This document shows, piece by piece, positions 25,629-34,158 of a stretch of DNA of 64,000 nucleotides. The first letter of the stretch is position 1, and each line of letters starts with the position of its first letter. This DNA is from Dyella caseinilytica (lineage in GTDB: Bacteria; Pseudomonadota; Gammaproteobacteria; Xanthomonadales; Rhodanobacteraceae). The stretch is from contig NZ_CP064030.1 in assembly GCF_016865235.1 (NCBI RefSeq), positions 3,100,001 through 3,164,000 of the forward strand. Direction: 5' to 3'. Below the pieces are notes generated by a model. That model had not been told where the DNA came from, did not search any database, and saw nothing but the letters and a program-made list of their open reading frames with translations. Position numbers and translations under genes: made by a program.

Positions 25629-26217
25629 AGGACTGTCTCCAGGCTGGATTGAACCGCAATAGGTGAGCCACATCGGCGATTTCACGACCGCGTTCCGGCC
25701 AGTCATGTGGGGACAGTCGCCATCACGCATCCATACACGTTCCTGCTTGTCATGCACTACGCACTTGCCAAAAAGCGGAGCGAGTATCTGCCTCTCATGA
25801 CAACGTTGTCCAGCATGTTTGGCCGCTCTGACCACGCCAGAACGTGATTCACCTCGCAAAGAAGAAATTGCCATATCTGCAGCGCGTCAATTCACGCCGC
25901 GTATACACATCAACACGTGAAAAAAGGCTCAAAAACGCAGGTTTTTATCGCTGCAACGCAACACGTAAAATGTAGCTGTCGCGCGCACTTTATTAAGAAT
26001 CAGCGCACGCATTCCACGCTACTTTGCCTTGCCGCGCCTGTTCAAAGCGCAAACGACAGTTCGCTGCAAGGCATGTTTTGCCAGCACCTGAAAACAGACA
26101 CCCATGACAACGATAGCCACCTCACGACATGCGGCTCACGCAGAAAACGTGTCGAATGGCGAGGATCTTGTTCGTCGCCCATACGAAAGCCGCTACCCCG
26201 ACAACAGGAGATCTGCC
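25629..26217. other. Upstream region of chitinase B and of the VOC gene
   Basis: Contains the duplicated leader block (25629-25735) and then about 480 bp in which I find no convincing gene; the frame in front of the VOC gene lacks coding character. The divergent promoters of both genes should lie here. Confidence 0.5.
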
Positions 26218-26718
26218 GTGAATTCGCGATTCCAGCGCATTACCCCGTTCCTCTGGTTCAACGACAACGCCGAGGAAGCCGCGCATTTCTATGTGTCGGT
26301 ATTTGAGAACTCGCGCATCCTCAGCAGCACCCGCTATGGCAAGGAGGCAGCGCGTGCAAGCGGCCAGCGGGAAGGCTTGATCATGACCATCGCTTTTGAA
26401 TTGGATGGGCAAAAGCTCACTGCACTCAATGGTGGCCCATCTTTCAGCTTCACACCGGCGGTATCACTGGTGGTGAATTGCCACTCACAAGATGAGGTCA
26501 ACCATTATTGGAACCAGCTCTCCAGCGGTGGCGATCCTGCCGCGCAGCGATGCGGCTGGCTGAAGGATCGCTTTGGCCTTTCGTGGCAGATCGTGCCGAC
26601 ACAGCTGATCGATTACCTCAGCCAACCCGATCCGGCGAAAGCGCAAAAGGCGATGCAAGCCATGCTGAAGATGAAGAAGATCGATTTGGCTGTGCTGCAG
26701 GAAGCCGCAGAGGCTTGA
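26218..26718 (+). CDS. VOC-family (PhnB-like) protein
   Basis: The 166-residue protein starts with RITPFLWFNDNAEEAAHFYVSVF, the typical opening of PhnB/3-demethylubiquinone-type glyoxalase-fold proteins, and has GGPSFSFTPAVSLVVNC and GWLKDRFGLSWQIVP in family order. These small domains often bind a metal; the function of this group is undefined. I chose the GTG at 26218 since CAGGAG lies 7 bp upstream; a longer frame from 26104 adds unrelated residues. A GST gene follows by 63 bp, so the two likely form an operon. Confidence 0.88.
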   Translation: MNSRFQRITPFLWFNDNAEEAAHFYVSVFENSRILSSTRYGKEAARASGQREGLIMTIAFELDGQKLTALNGGPSFSFTPAVSLVVNCHSQDEVNHYWNQLSSGGDPAAQRCGWLKDRFGLSWQIVPTQLIDYLSQPDPAKAQKAMQAMLKMKKIDLAVLQEAAEA

Positions 26719-26781
26719 GCATGTGTGCGATGGTCAGGCAACTGCATCGCGACCAATGATTTTCCCTAGAGGAGCCTCACG

Positions 26782-27435
26782 ATGACCATCACGATCACTG
26801 CCTTTGAACGGTCGCCCGATGGCGGCATGGGACTGGCGCGCGATACACGCGTTCGCTGGGCGCTTGAAGAAGCGGGCCAACCCTACGAGGTTCGCCCTGT
26901 TTCGTTCAGTGCGATGAAGGAGCCCGCGCATCTGGGCCTTCAACCTTTCGGCCAGATTCCGACCTATGAGGAAGGCGATCTCACCCTGTTCGAATCCGGT
27001 GCGATCATCTTCCATATCGCCGAGCGCCACGGGGGGCTGCTGCCGGACGATGCCAATGCGCGGGCGCGTGCGATCACATGGATGTTTGCCGCGCTCAACT
27101 CGGTAGAGCCCCCGATCCTTGAACTCGTAACCGTCAGGTTTGTGGAGGGCGACAAGCCCTGGAGTAAGGAGCGCCTGCCTCTGATCGTGGATCGCATCCG
27201 CCATCGGCTGGGCCAACTTTCTGTTCGGCTGGGCGATGCCGCCTGGCTCGATGGTGCATTCAGCGCGGGCGATCTGATGATGGTGTCGGTGCTGCTCAGG
27301 GCGAAACCATCGGGCATCCTGGGCGAGTTTCCGACGCTGGCTGCCTATGTCGCCCGCGGCGAAGCGCGCCCCGCATACCAGCGGGCTTTCGCCGCCCAAT
27401 TGGCCTTTAACACCGGCAAGCCACCAGCCAGCTGA
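26782..27435 (+). CDS. Glutathione S-transferase family protein
   Basis: The 217-residue protein has an N-terminal thioredoxin-like domain (1-85) with QPFGQIPTYEEGDLTLFESGAIIFHIAE, containing the cis-Pro and the glutathione-binding ES pair, and an all-helical C-terminal domain with FSAGDLMMVSVL. The enzyme should conjugate or reduce substrates with glutathione in the cytosol. A GAGGAG ribosome site precedes the ATG. It follows the VOC gene, which suggests a joint detoxification role (inference). Confidence 0.88.
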   Translation: MTITITAFERSPDGGMGLARDTRVRWALEEAGQPYEVRPVSFSAMKEPAHLGLQPFGQIPTYEEGDLTLFESGAIIFHIAERHGGLLPDDANARARAITWMFAALNSVEPPILELVTVRFVEGDKPWSKERLPLIVDRIRHRLGQLSVRLGDAAWLDGAFSAGDLMMVSVLLRAKPSGILGEFPTLAAYVARGEARPAYQRAFAAQLAFNTGKPPAS

Positions 27436-27487
27436 TTGAGCTTCGTCCTGGGCTCGATGTCATCGTCCGCGTTTAGGAGCAACCGCA

Positions 27488-27517
27488 ATGACGCGGCGCA
27501 CCATACAGGCGTATAAT
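27488..27517 (+). promoter_or_regulatory. Candidate sigma-70 promoter for the MFS gene
   Basis: A perfect TATAAT (27512-27517) has ATGACG at -35 (27488-27493), 18 bp upstream. Transcription would start about 45 bp before the MFS start codon. Confidence 0.5.
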
Positions 27518-27569
27518 AGGCCACGTCCGGGTTCCCCCTCCGGAATGATCTACCGAGTTGCGTACCCCT

Positions 27570-28805
27570 ATGGCCGATGCCTCCCGCTCCCCCGCGACCG
27601 ATCACGGTCGCCAGTCCGGCGTACTGCTGTCGATTCTCAGCACCGTCGCATTCACCTTCATTGCCTACCTGACCATCGGGCTATCGCTGGCAGTATTACC
27701 TGGTTTCGTGCATACCAATCTCGGGATGAGTGCGATGCTGGCGGGCTTGGCGATCAGCGTGCAGTACGTCGCAACTCTGCTCAGCCGTCCTCACGTCGGA
27801 CGCATGGCTGACGCCAAGGGACCCAAACGCACCGTGATGACCGGCCTGACGCTTTGTGCCGCCAGCGGTGCATTGCTGTTGCTGGGTGCGCTGGCTTCAA
27901 GCTGGCCGTGGCTCAGCCTCGGCCTGATCTTTCTCGCCAGGTTGGCACTCGGCTGCGCGGAAAGCTGCGTCGGCACCGGCGCCATCACCTGGGGCATGGG
28001 CCAGGTGGGTCACCATCACACCGCTCGCGTGATCTCCTGGAACGGTGTGGCCACCTATGGCGCGATCGCCGCCGGCGCACCGCTGGGTGTGATGATCGAT
28101 CACCACTACGGCTTTGCCGCCATCGGCGCAGTCAGCCTGCTGCTGCCGTTGGTTGCGCTGCCGCTGGCGCGGCTCAAGCGGGCCACCACGGTCGAGGCAG
28201 AAGAACGCTCGCCGTTCCGTACCGTGGCAGCACGCGTGGTTCCCTATGGCATCGGGCTGGCGCTGGGTTCGATCGGCTTTGGCTGCATTGCTACGTTCAT
28301 CACGCTCTTCTATGCGTCGCACGGCTGGGACAATGCGGCGTTCGCACTCACAGTATTCGGCGTGGTGTTCGTCGGGGTGCGCTTTATATTCGGCCGCACC
28401 ATCAACTGGCTGGGTGGCTATCGTGTCGCAATGGCCTCGCTGGCCATCGAAGCGATCGGGTTGATCACCTTGTGCCTGGCCACCAACACGCACATGGCCA
28501 CCATGGGTGCAGCGATCGCCGGCCTGGGCTTCTCGCTGGTGTTTCCTGCACTGGGCGTTGAAGCGGTGCATCGCGTGCCAGCGCATAGCCGCGGTTCGGC
28601 ACTCGGCGTGTATTCGGTATTCATGGATGTCGCGATGGCGCTCACCGGCCCCTTTGGCGGCTGGATCGCCAGCGGCATGGGCTACAACGCTATCTATGGA
28701 CTGGCCGCTGTCGCCGCCGTCGCTGCTGTGATTCTGGCGCTGGTGTTGCAGGCGCAGGCAGCACGCGAAGCTTCCATGACGAAGGCGGTGCCCGCCGACT
28801 CGTGA
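27570..28805 (+). CDS. MFS transporter (YfcJ/YhhS, UPF0226-like)
   Basis: The 411-residue protein has about 12 membrane segments. LSRPHVGRMADAKGPKRTVM after segment 2 is the MFS loop 2-3 signature, and SCVGTGAITWGMGQVGHHHTARVISWNGVATYGAIAAGAPLG matches the YfcJ/YhhS group of predicted sugar or drug exporters. The substrate cannot be told. The ATG at 27570 was taken; a TTG at 27558 is in frame. It is preceded by a good candidate promoter, so it is probably transcribed on its own. Confidence 0.85.
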   Translation: MADASRSPATDHGRQSGVLLSILSTVAFTFIAYLTIGLSLAVLPGFVHTNLGMSAMLAGLAISVQYVATLLSRPHVGRMADAKGPKRTVMTGLTLCAASGALLLLGALASSWPWLSLGLIFLARLALGCAESCVGTGAITWGMGQVGHHHTARVISWNGVATYGAIAAGAPLGVMIDHHYGFAAIGAVSLLLPLVALPLARLKRATTVEAEERSPFRTVAARVVPYGIGLALGSIGFGCIATFITLFYASHGWDNAAFALTVFGVVFVGVRFIFGRTINWLGGYRVAMASLAIEAIGLITLCLATNTHMATMGAAIAGLGFSLVFPALGVEAVHRVPAHSRGSALGVYSVFMDVAMALTGPFGGWIASGMGYNAIYGLAAVAAVAAVILALVLQAQAAREASMTKAVPADS

Positions 28806-28925
28806 AAGCGGGATAGTCAGCGGCGCCGCAGAGCCATCTCGGCACCCTCTCGCACGGCTTCGCCAACCAAGTGCCACAAAAACGTCAACCAATTGAAATA
28901 TAAGATTTTTTCTTCAACTTTCCAC

Positions 28926-28952
28926 TCAAGTTGACGCGACAGCCGCCGACCA
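28926..28952 (+). promoter_or_regulatory. Sigma-28 (FliA)-like promoter of the chemoreceptor gene
   Basis: TCAAGTTG (28926-28933), 11 bp, then GCCGACCA (28945-28952) match the flagellar sigma-28 consensus TAAAGTTT-N11-GCCGATAA at 6 of 8 positions in each half with exact spacing. It ends 28 bp before the chemoreceptor start. Confidence 0.75.
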
Positions 28953-28980
28953 AGAGGCATCCCCTTCCCCAAGGTGCGTC

Positions 28981-30654
28981 ATGTCTCGTTCGTTTTCCGG
29001 CCTATTTCGGGTCACCTTGCGCCGAATCTTGCTGCTTCGTCTCGCCGGCATTCTTCTTCTCCTGATCGCCACCGGCGCTTTGTGCAGCATGGAACTGATG
29101 CGCGCGGATCAGCGCATCCAGTCGGTGGTTGGCGACACGCTCACGCCGATCTCCGATGTCGGCCGCATCCAGAGCGATTTCAACAACGACTTCCAGGCAC
29201 TGGCGCACGCGGTGCTGATGCGCCTGCCCTCCGCTGCCGACGACGCCGCCACGGCGATCAAGAGCAACCGGGTCGATATCGATCGCTATTGGAAGCCGCT
29301 GCTGCAGAGCGGCCTCGGTGTACAGCAGAAGCAGTTGCTGTCCGTCGCCGCCGAACATCGCAAGGATGCCGAACAGGCGATGGACGATACGCTGACCCTG
29401 CTGCAAGCAGGTCAGTTCGATATCGCCCAGCTCAAGCTCGCGACCGATGTGCAGCCGGACCTGGTCCCTCTACAGAGCGACTTCACCAACCTATTCGAAG
29501 GCGCGCTGACCGACGGCAAAGCGCAAGCTCTCACCCAGCACGCCACCAACCAACGCGGCCTGTTTGTCATGCTTGCGGTATTTGCAGGCGCCTTGTTACT
29601 GGCGAGCCTGAGCGACGGCATGCTGATCCGCGCGCTCGGTGCGCGCCTGCGCTTGGCTTCCGGCGTCGCGCAGCGCATTGCACGCGGTGAACTGGGTCAA
29701 CCTGTGACCGTGGGCCGCGATGACGAGATCGGTGACCTGCTGCGCGCACTGGTAACGATGGATATCCAGCTCGCCGATGTCGTGCGCCAGGTTCGCAGTG
29801 GCGCGGCGCAGGTCCAGGACGGTGCATTAACGCTGGAACAAAACACCCATGCCTTGAGCCAGCGCACCCAGTCGCAGGCAGCAAGCCTGGAACAAAGTTC
29901 TGCATCCATGGAAGAAATGGCAGCCAGCGTCGCCGAGGCCGCCGTGATGGCGGACCAGGCAAGCCGGGTCGCCAGCGATTCACGCAAGCTCGCGGAACAA
30001 GGCCAGCAAGTGGTCGCACAAACCGTGACCGCCATCGACGCCATCGACCGCTCCAGCCAACGCATTGCCGATTTCGTGGGCTTGATCAACGAGGTCGCGT
30101 TTCAGACCAATCTGCTTGCACTCAACGCTGCCGTGGAAGCTGCACGCGCTGGCGAGCATGGACGTGGCTTTGCGGTGGTCGCGGCCGAAGTGCGCCAACT
30201 CGCGCAACGCTGCTCGGCGGCTGCACGCGAAGTCAAGCAGTCCATCGAGGAAAGCGCCGAAGCCCTGCTCGATGGCCGCACCTGCGCGCAACACTCGGGC
30301 AAAGCCCTGGTCAGCATCGTCGCGAGCGCAGCAGAAGTCTCTGAAAAAGTTGCGGGCATGGCACTGTCCGGTCGCGAACAAAAAGTCGGTATCGATCAGG
30401 TCAACCTGGCCGTGGCCGGCATGGATGCCATGACCCAGGAAAACGCCGCGCTGGTCGAACGCACCGCCATGATGAGTCATGCGATGCGGCGCAGCGCTGA
30501 AGCACTGCTTCAGCAAATGGAATTTTTCCGCATCGGCACCGAAATGGATCACGAGGCAAACGCAGCCAACCACCAAGAAAGCGATTCGATCCGACGGATA
30601 GGACAACATCAAGCGCAGCCGGAACCGTCTGCCGAACTGGACGAGGCCGCGTAG
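28981..30654 (+). CDS. Methyl-accepting chemotaxis protein
   Basis: The 557-residue receptor has a membrane segment at about 14-36, a helical periplasmic sensor domain (to about 188), a second membrane segment (190-212), a HAMP domain and a long signalling coiled coil. The hairpin tip that contacts CheA/CheW is intact: INEVAFQTNLLALNAAVEAARAGEHGRGF at about 366-394. QSSASMEEMAAS and ENAALVERTA are typical methylation-helix segments. The ligand is unknown (four-helix-bundle sensor). It sits behind a sigma-28-like promoter and 8 bp ahead of an EAL-GGDEF gene, so both are probably expressed with the flagellar late genes. No CheA or flagellar genes are in the window. Confidence 0.93.
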   Translation: MSRSFSGLFRVTLRRILLLRLAGILLLLIATGALCSMELMRADQRIQSVVGDTLTPISDVGRIQSDFNNDFQALAHAVLMRLPSAADDAATAIKSNRVDIDRYWKPLLQSGLGVQQKQLLSVAAEHRKDAEQAMDDTLTLLQAGQFDIAQLKLATDVQPDLVPLQSDFTNLFEGALTDGKAQALTQHATNQRGLFVMLAVFAGALLLASLSDGMLIRALGARLRLASGVAQRIARGELGQPVTVGRDDEIGDLLRALVTMDIQLADVVRQVRSGAAQVQDGALTLEQNTHALSQRTQSQAASLEQSSASMEEMAASVAEAAVMADQASRVASDSRKLAEQGQQVVAQTVTAIDAIDRSSQRIADFVGLINEVAFQTNLLALNAAVEAARAGEHGRGFAVVAAEVRQLAQRCSAAAREVKQSIEESAEALLDGRTCAQHSGKALVSIVASAAEVSEKVAGMALSGREQKVGIDQVNLAVAGMDAMTQENAALVERTAMMSHAMRRSAEALLQQMEFFRIGTEMDHEANAANHQESDSIRRIGQHQAQPEPSAELDEAA

Positions 30655-30662
30655 CGCCCGCC

Positions 30663-32465
30663 ATGGTCTTCGTGCGCGACAGTGCCCGACTTGCTTCACT
30701 GCTCGATCGGGCTCAGAAAAGCCTGCATGCGGTATTTCAGCCGCTGGTCAGGCTGGACACGATGGAGATCGTCGCGCACGAAGGTCTCGCCCGTCCCGAC
30801 AAACATTTGGGTGGGATTACCACGCCGGAGTTGCTGAATCTGGCACGCCTGGAAGGACGGCTCGGCGAATTCGAACTGGCCGCCGCATGCACAGTATGTG
30901 GCGCATTCGTGGCTCAAAAAGCGCCGGGCCGGCTGTTGGTCAATCTCAGCGCGCAGGCCTTTATGCAGAAGTCGATCAAGCCCGACGATCTGATTGCAGC
31001 GCTCGGCACCGGAGGCATGGATCTGAGCCGCATCACGATCGAACTGACCGAGCGCGATATCGTGGATGAACCCGCGCGATTGGCGCATGCGCTTGGCTAT
31101 CTACGTGCGCACGGCGTGCGTTTCGCACTGGATGATTTCGGCAACGGCCACTCCAACTTCGAGATGTGGAATGAGATCCATCCGGAAGTGGTAAAAATCG
31201 ACCGCTATCTGATTCATGGCTTGGCCAAAAGCGCGGAACGGCTGGCTATCGTACGTGCGCTGTGCCAGGTCGCGGAAACGCTGGGAGCGGATCTGGTCGG
31301 CGAAGGCGTGGAAGAAGCGGACGACCTGCGCATGCTGCGCGAACTCGGCATCTCTTATGCGCAAGGCTTTCTGCTGGGGCGTCCAGCAACGCGCGTCAGC
31401 GACCATGTCGACGAGACCGTGATTGCCGTCTTGAACCATCCCGTCATCGCCGTACCACCCCGCCTGCAAGGGCCGGTGACGCAACGCCCCATGCACGTTG
31501 GCCATCTGGTGATCGAAGCACCTGCACTTACCGCGCAAGACAGCAACCACAACGTGATCACCCTGTTCGCTCGCATGCCCGAGCTGCACGCACTGGCGGT
31601 AGTGCAGGATGATCATCCGATCGGCATCATCAACCGACGCATCTTCAGCGAACGCATGGCGCAGCCTTATACGCGCGAGCTGTACGGCAGAAAAAGCTGC
31701 ACCACTTTCATGCACGAAGCACCGCTGCTTTGCGACGTACGCCAATCGCTGGAAAGCATGGCCGATATCCTGCGCGGGCAAGACCAACGCTATCTCAGCG
31801 ATGGCTTTGTCATCACCCGAGACGGACTTTATCTGGGCCTTGGCACCGGCGAATCGCTGGTGCGGCGCGTGACTGAACTTCGCATCGAAGCCGCACGCTA
31901 CGCCAATCCGCTGACGTTCCTGCCGGGCAACATCCCGGTCACCGAACACGTGGCGCGATTGCTGCGCGCGGAAGTTCCTTTCACCGTGGCCTACGTGGAT
32001 CTCAACCACTTCAAACCTTTCAATGACCAGTACGGTTATTTCCGCGGCGACGAAATCATCCGCCTGCTGGCTGGCATCCTTACCGCGCAAGTCAATCCAC
32101 GCAGCGATTTCGTCGGCCACATCGGCGGCGACGATTTTCTGCTGATCTTTCAGAGTGAAGACTGGGAAGCCCGCTGTCGGCAGATGGTGACGCTATTCAA
32201 CCAACGTGCCCAAGGCTTGTTTGCCGACGAGGACATCGCTCGCCAGGGCATCGTCGGTGAAGACCGCCACGGCAACACGCAGTTCTTTCCGCTCACGACC
32301 GTAGCGATCGGTGCGGTACGCGTCACACCGCCGTTTCCTGGCCGTCCCGAAACGCTGGCGACACTGGCTGCTCGCGCCAAGCGCCACGCGAAGCGTGCGC
32401 AGGTCGGTTTCTATCTACTTACCGGTGAAGCACCTTGGCCGGCGCAAGTCGAGGCGTCATCGTGA
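30663..32465 (+). CDS. EAL-CBS-GGDEF cyclic di-GMP protein
   Basis: The 600-residue protein has an N-terminal EAL domain (about 10-250), a CBS pair (about 270-400) and a C-terminal GGDEF domain (about 415-590). EAL residues needed for c-di-GMP hydrolysis appear present: HEGLAR, VNLSAQ, ELTERD, DDFGNGHSN, VKIDR, GEGVEE and QGFLLGRP. The GGDEF signature is GGDDF at about 487-491, a conservative change. It has no membrane segment. Cotranscription with the chemoreceptor (8-bp gap) suggests it tunes motility. Net phosphodiesterase activity is the best guess; the CBS pair may sense nucleotides. Confidence 0.9.
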   Translation: MVFVRDSARLASLLDRAQKSLHAVFQPLVRLDTMEIVAHEGLARPDKHLGGITTPELLNLARLEGRLGEFELAAACTVCGAFVAQKAPGRLLVNLSAQAFMQKSIKPDDLIAALGTGGMDLSRITIELTERDIVDEPARLAHALGYLRAHGVRFALDDFGNGHSNFEMWNEIHPEVVKIDRYLIHGLAKSAERLAIVRALCQVAETLGADLVGEGVEEADDLRMLRELGISYAQGFLLGRPATRVSDHVDETVIAVLNHPVIAVPPRLQGPVTQRPMHVGHLVIEAPALTAQDSNHNVITLFARMPELHALAVVQDDHPIGIINRRIFSERMAQPYTRELYGRKSCTTFMHEAPLLCDVRQSLESMADILRGQDQRYLSDGFVITRDGLYLGLGTGESLVRRVTELRIEAARYANPLTFLPGNIPVTEHVARLLRAEVPFTVAYVDLNHFKPFNDQYGYFRGDEIIRLLAGILTAQVNPRSDFVGHIGGDDFLLIFQSEDWEARCRQMVTLFNQRAQGLFADEDIARQGIVGEDRHGNTQFFPLTTVAIGAVRVTPPFPGRPETLATLAARAKRHAKRAQVGFYLLTGEAPWPAQVEASS

Positions 32466-32478
32466 TGACACCCGTTGC

Positions 32479-32853
32479 TCAACGCGCGTGCAGCCAATGC
32501 ACATAGATGCCGTCCCTCCGGTCATCTTCCCGGAATCCTTCACGGCCTTCGACGACCGTACCCCATACCGTGCGCGCGACACCGGCCTGAATGCGATCCA
32601 CACGCACCTGCTCGCCCTGCGGAATCAGAAAACGCGTTTCTAGCACCATCACCTGATCGCTTTCCCACACCAACGTCGCGTGCCGGCCGGTGCTCGCGCC
32701 CCAACCCACATGGAGCTGCACATTGATCGCCGTAAACGCGCCGCGGTTATCCAGCTTCCAACCGTCGGTCTTGCTCAGCAGGCGCTGAAGATGGGGATCG
32801 TCCCAATCCACCTCGTGCTTAGTCGGCTGCGAATTGGGTTTGAAATGGCTCAT
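32479..32853 (-). CDS. Conserved hypothetical protein (124 aa), possibly PilZ-like
   Basis: The soluble 124-residue protein has no signal peptide. Its C-terminal half alternates strand-like and turn segments (FLIPQGEQVRVDRI, VWGTVVEGRE, GIYVHWLHA), a pattern like the end of a PilZ barrel, but the c-di-GMP motifs RxxxR and (D/N)xSxxG are absent. It converges on the EAL-GGDEF gene with 13 bp between stops. I cannot name a family; the PilZ idea is only a structural hint. Confidence 0.6.
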   Translation of the reverse strand: MSHFKPNSQPTKHEVDWDDPHLQRLLSKTDGWKLDNRGAFTAINVQLHVGWGASTGRHATLVWESDQVMVLETRFLIPQGEQVRVDRIQAGVARTVWGTVVEGREGFREDDRRDGIYVHWLHAR

Positions 32854-33413
32854 GCAGGCATATTTCCAGGTCAGATCGACGCCACCGCGCCATCACTCGC
32901 ACACAACACCATCGTGCAGTCCCTGCCAACCGCAGGAGCGTTTCCTGCGGGTCTACCGAGCCGACGTGCCGTGTTCCGTCCGGGGGACCGGGACATGGCA
33001 GTATCGAAATAATGGTCTTTAATAGCTGGCGTGCTTTAGCGTCTTATCGGCGCTGCACCGGTTTTCTTTAGGGCGAATTGCGTGCGGCTGTCTTCGCATG
33101 AGATTTAGGGCTCATGGGGGCTGTTTGCAGCCAACTGCGTCCAAGAGCGCCTCCGTGGAATAAATCCACAGAAGTTAAGGTCTTGTGTAAAACCCGGGGT
33201 TTAGCCGCACACTTTGTGGCCTAAATGCCAAGCGGATGTCGGCGAATCTCGCCGCAACGCACAAAAGACCCGCTCTTTTCCGGCCAATCCCGCGCCAAAC
33301 CGCGGCAGAACAGCGCTGCGTCCGAATGCCGCAATGCACGCTGAACTCCCGAATCGTCCGCGCTAACGTCAACCCTACGTTTCAGAAGCAACGTTCACAG
33401 CTCGGGGGAGTTG
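32854..33413. other. 560-bp gene-free region
   Basis: No gene with a usable ribosome site is seen. The part at 33100-33220 has several GC-rich short palindromes (for example GGCTGTTTGCAGCC at 33119) and an AT-richer segment. It separates the 124-aa gene from the Mrr-like gene and presumably contains both divergent promoters. An RNA element is possible but I recognise none. Confidence 0.4.
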
Positions 33414-34103
33414 ATGGCGAAGCACGGAACACATCGCATCGAGCAACTGATCTTGGTGCATTGGCCTGCAGGCACGCTGCTGTGTGTGAGCGCTTGGCTG
33501 GGCATTCGCTATGGCTCCGGCGCGCAGACCGCCGTCCATATGACGATTCTCTGGCTGGCTCTGCTCGCCTGCTGGTTCCTCGCAGCGCTGTGTTGCGTAG
33601 GACATCGGCAGCGTATGCGCCGCCTGATGGTCCATGACCAGCTGGCCGACTTATGCAACATGCACTGGCGCGCATTCGAAAACCAGGTTGCCCAGGCCTT
33701 CCGCTACCGGGGCTATGCCTTGGAGCAGGCAACTACCGTCGAACACTTCGGCCACGATGACCACAATGGTCTGGATCTGGTTGTACGCAAGCATGGTCTG
33801 ACCACGCTGGTGCAATGCAGGCATTGGCGTAATCGCAACGTCGACGTGAAGGACGTTCGCGAAATGTACAACCTGATGAAATATCACCAGGCCGCTGGCG
33901 TGAAAATCGTCGCCTGCGGCGATTACACCGAGGATGCGTGGAAATTCGTCGCCGGCAAGCCGTTCGAATTGATCTACGGCGAAACGCTGTTGGCCATGCT
34001 CGCCGACGCACAGTTGCCGATTGACCCAAGTGTTGTCCCATTTCGGGCTCCGGCATCACCGCCGCCGATGCATCATCGTCCTCGCACCGCCGCACATCCC
34101 TAA
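33414..34103 (+). CDS. Membrane-anchored Mrr-like nuclease-domain protein
   Basis: The 229-residue protein has two hydrophobic segments (about 10-30 and 42-62) followed by an Mrr-type restriction endonuclease fold: FENQVAQAFRYRGYALEQ, GLDLVVRKHGLTTLVQCRHW and MKYHQAAGVKIVACGDYT. The catalytic pattern D-x(n)-QxK is present as Asp118 and QCR, so the usual Lys is Arg. Such membrane-linked Mrr_cat proteins are widespread and may cleave foreign or damaged DNA; activity is uncertain here. GGGGGAG lies just before the ATG. A terminator follows, so it is monocistronic. Confidence 0.82.
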   Translation: MAKHGTHRIEQLILVHWPAGTLLCVSAWLGIRYGSGAQTAVHMTILWLALLACWFLAALCCVGHRQRMRRLMVHDQLADLCNMHWRAFENQVAQAFRYRGYALEQATTVEHFGHDDHNGLDLVVRKHGLTTLVQCRHWRNRNVDVKDVREMYNLMKYHQAAGVKIVACGDYTEDAWKFVAGKPFELIYGETLLAMLADAQLPIDPSVVPFRAPASPPPMHHRPRTAAHP

Positions 34104-34107
34104 CATC

Positions 34108-34135
34108 AAAACGCCGCGTCAAACGCGGCGTTTTT
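34108..34135 (+). terminator. Rho-independent terminator after Mrr-like gene
   Basis: A 9-bp stem ACGCCGCGT/ACGCGGCGT (34111-34119 with 34123-34131), CAA loop, and TTTT tail 5 bp after the stop; the A-run on the other side lets it serve the convergent oxygenase gene too. Confidence 0.9.
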
Positions 34136-34158
34136 ACACCCGGGACCAAACGCCACCG

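Noticed and set aside
25629..25874. N-terminal extension of chitinase B upstream of the signal peptide
   Set aside because: Its DNA is homologous to the non-coding leader of chitinase A, and the ribosome site sits at 25628.
27500..27560. Possible tRNA-like fold before the MFS gene
   Set aside because: Only one arm-like hairpin; no acceptor stem, D or anticodon arms. The TATAAT there fits a promoter.
27897..28892. 331-codon minus-strand frame under the MFS transporter
   Set aside because: Antisense to a clear 12-segment transporter; composition is His/Arg-rich as expected for shadows.
31101..32120. 339-codon open frame opposite the EAL-GGDEF gene
   Set aside because: Antisense shadow in high-GC coding DNA; the plus-strand gene has all domain motifs.
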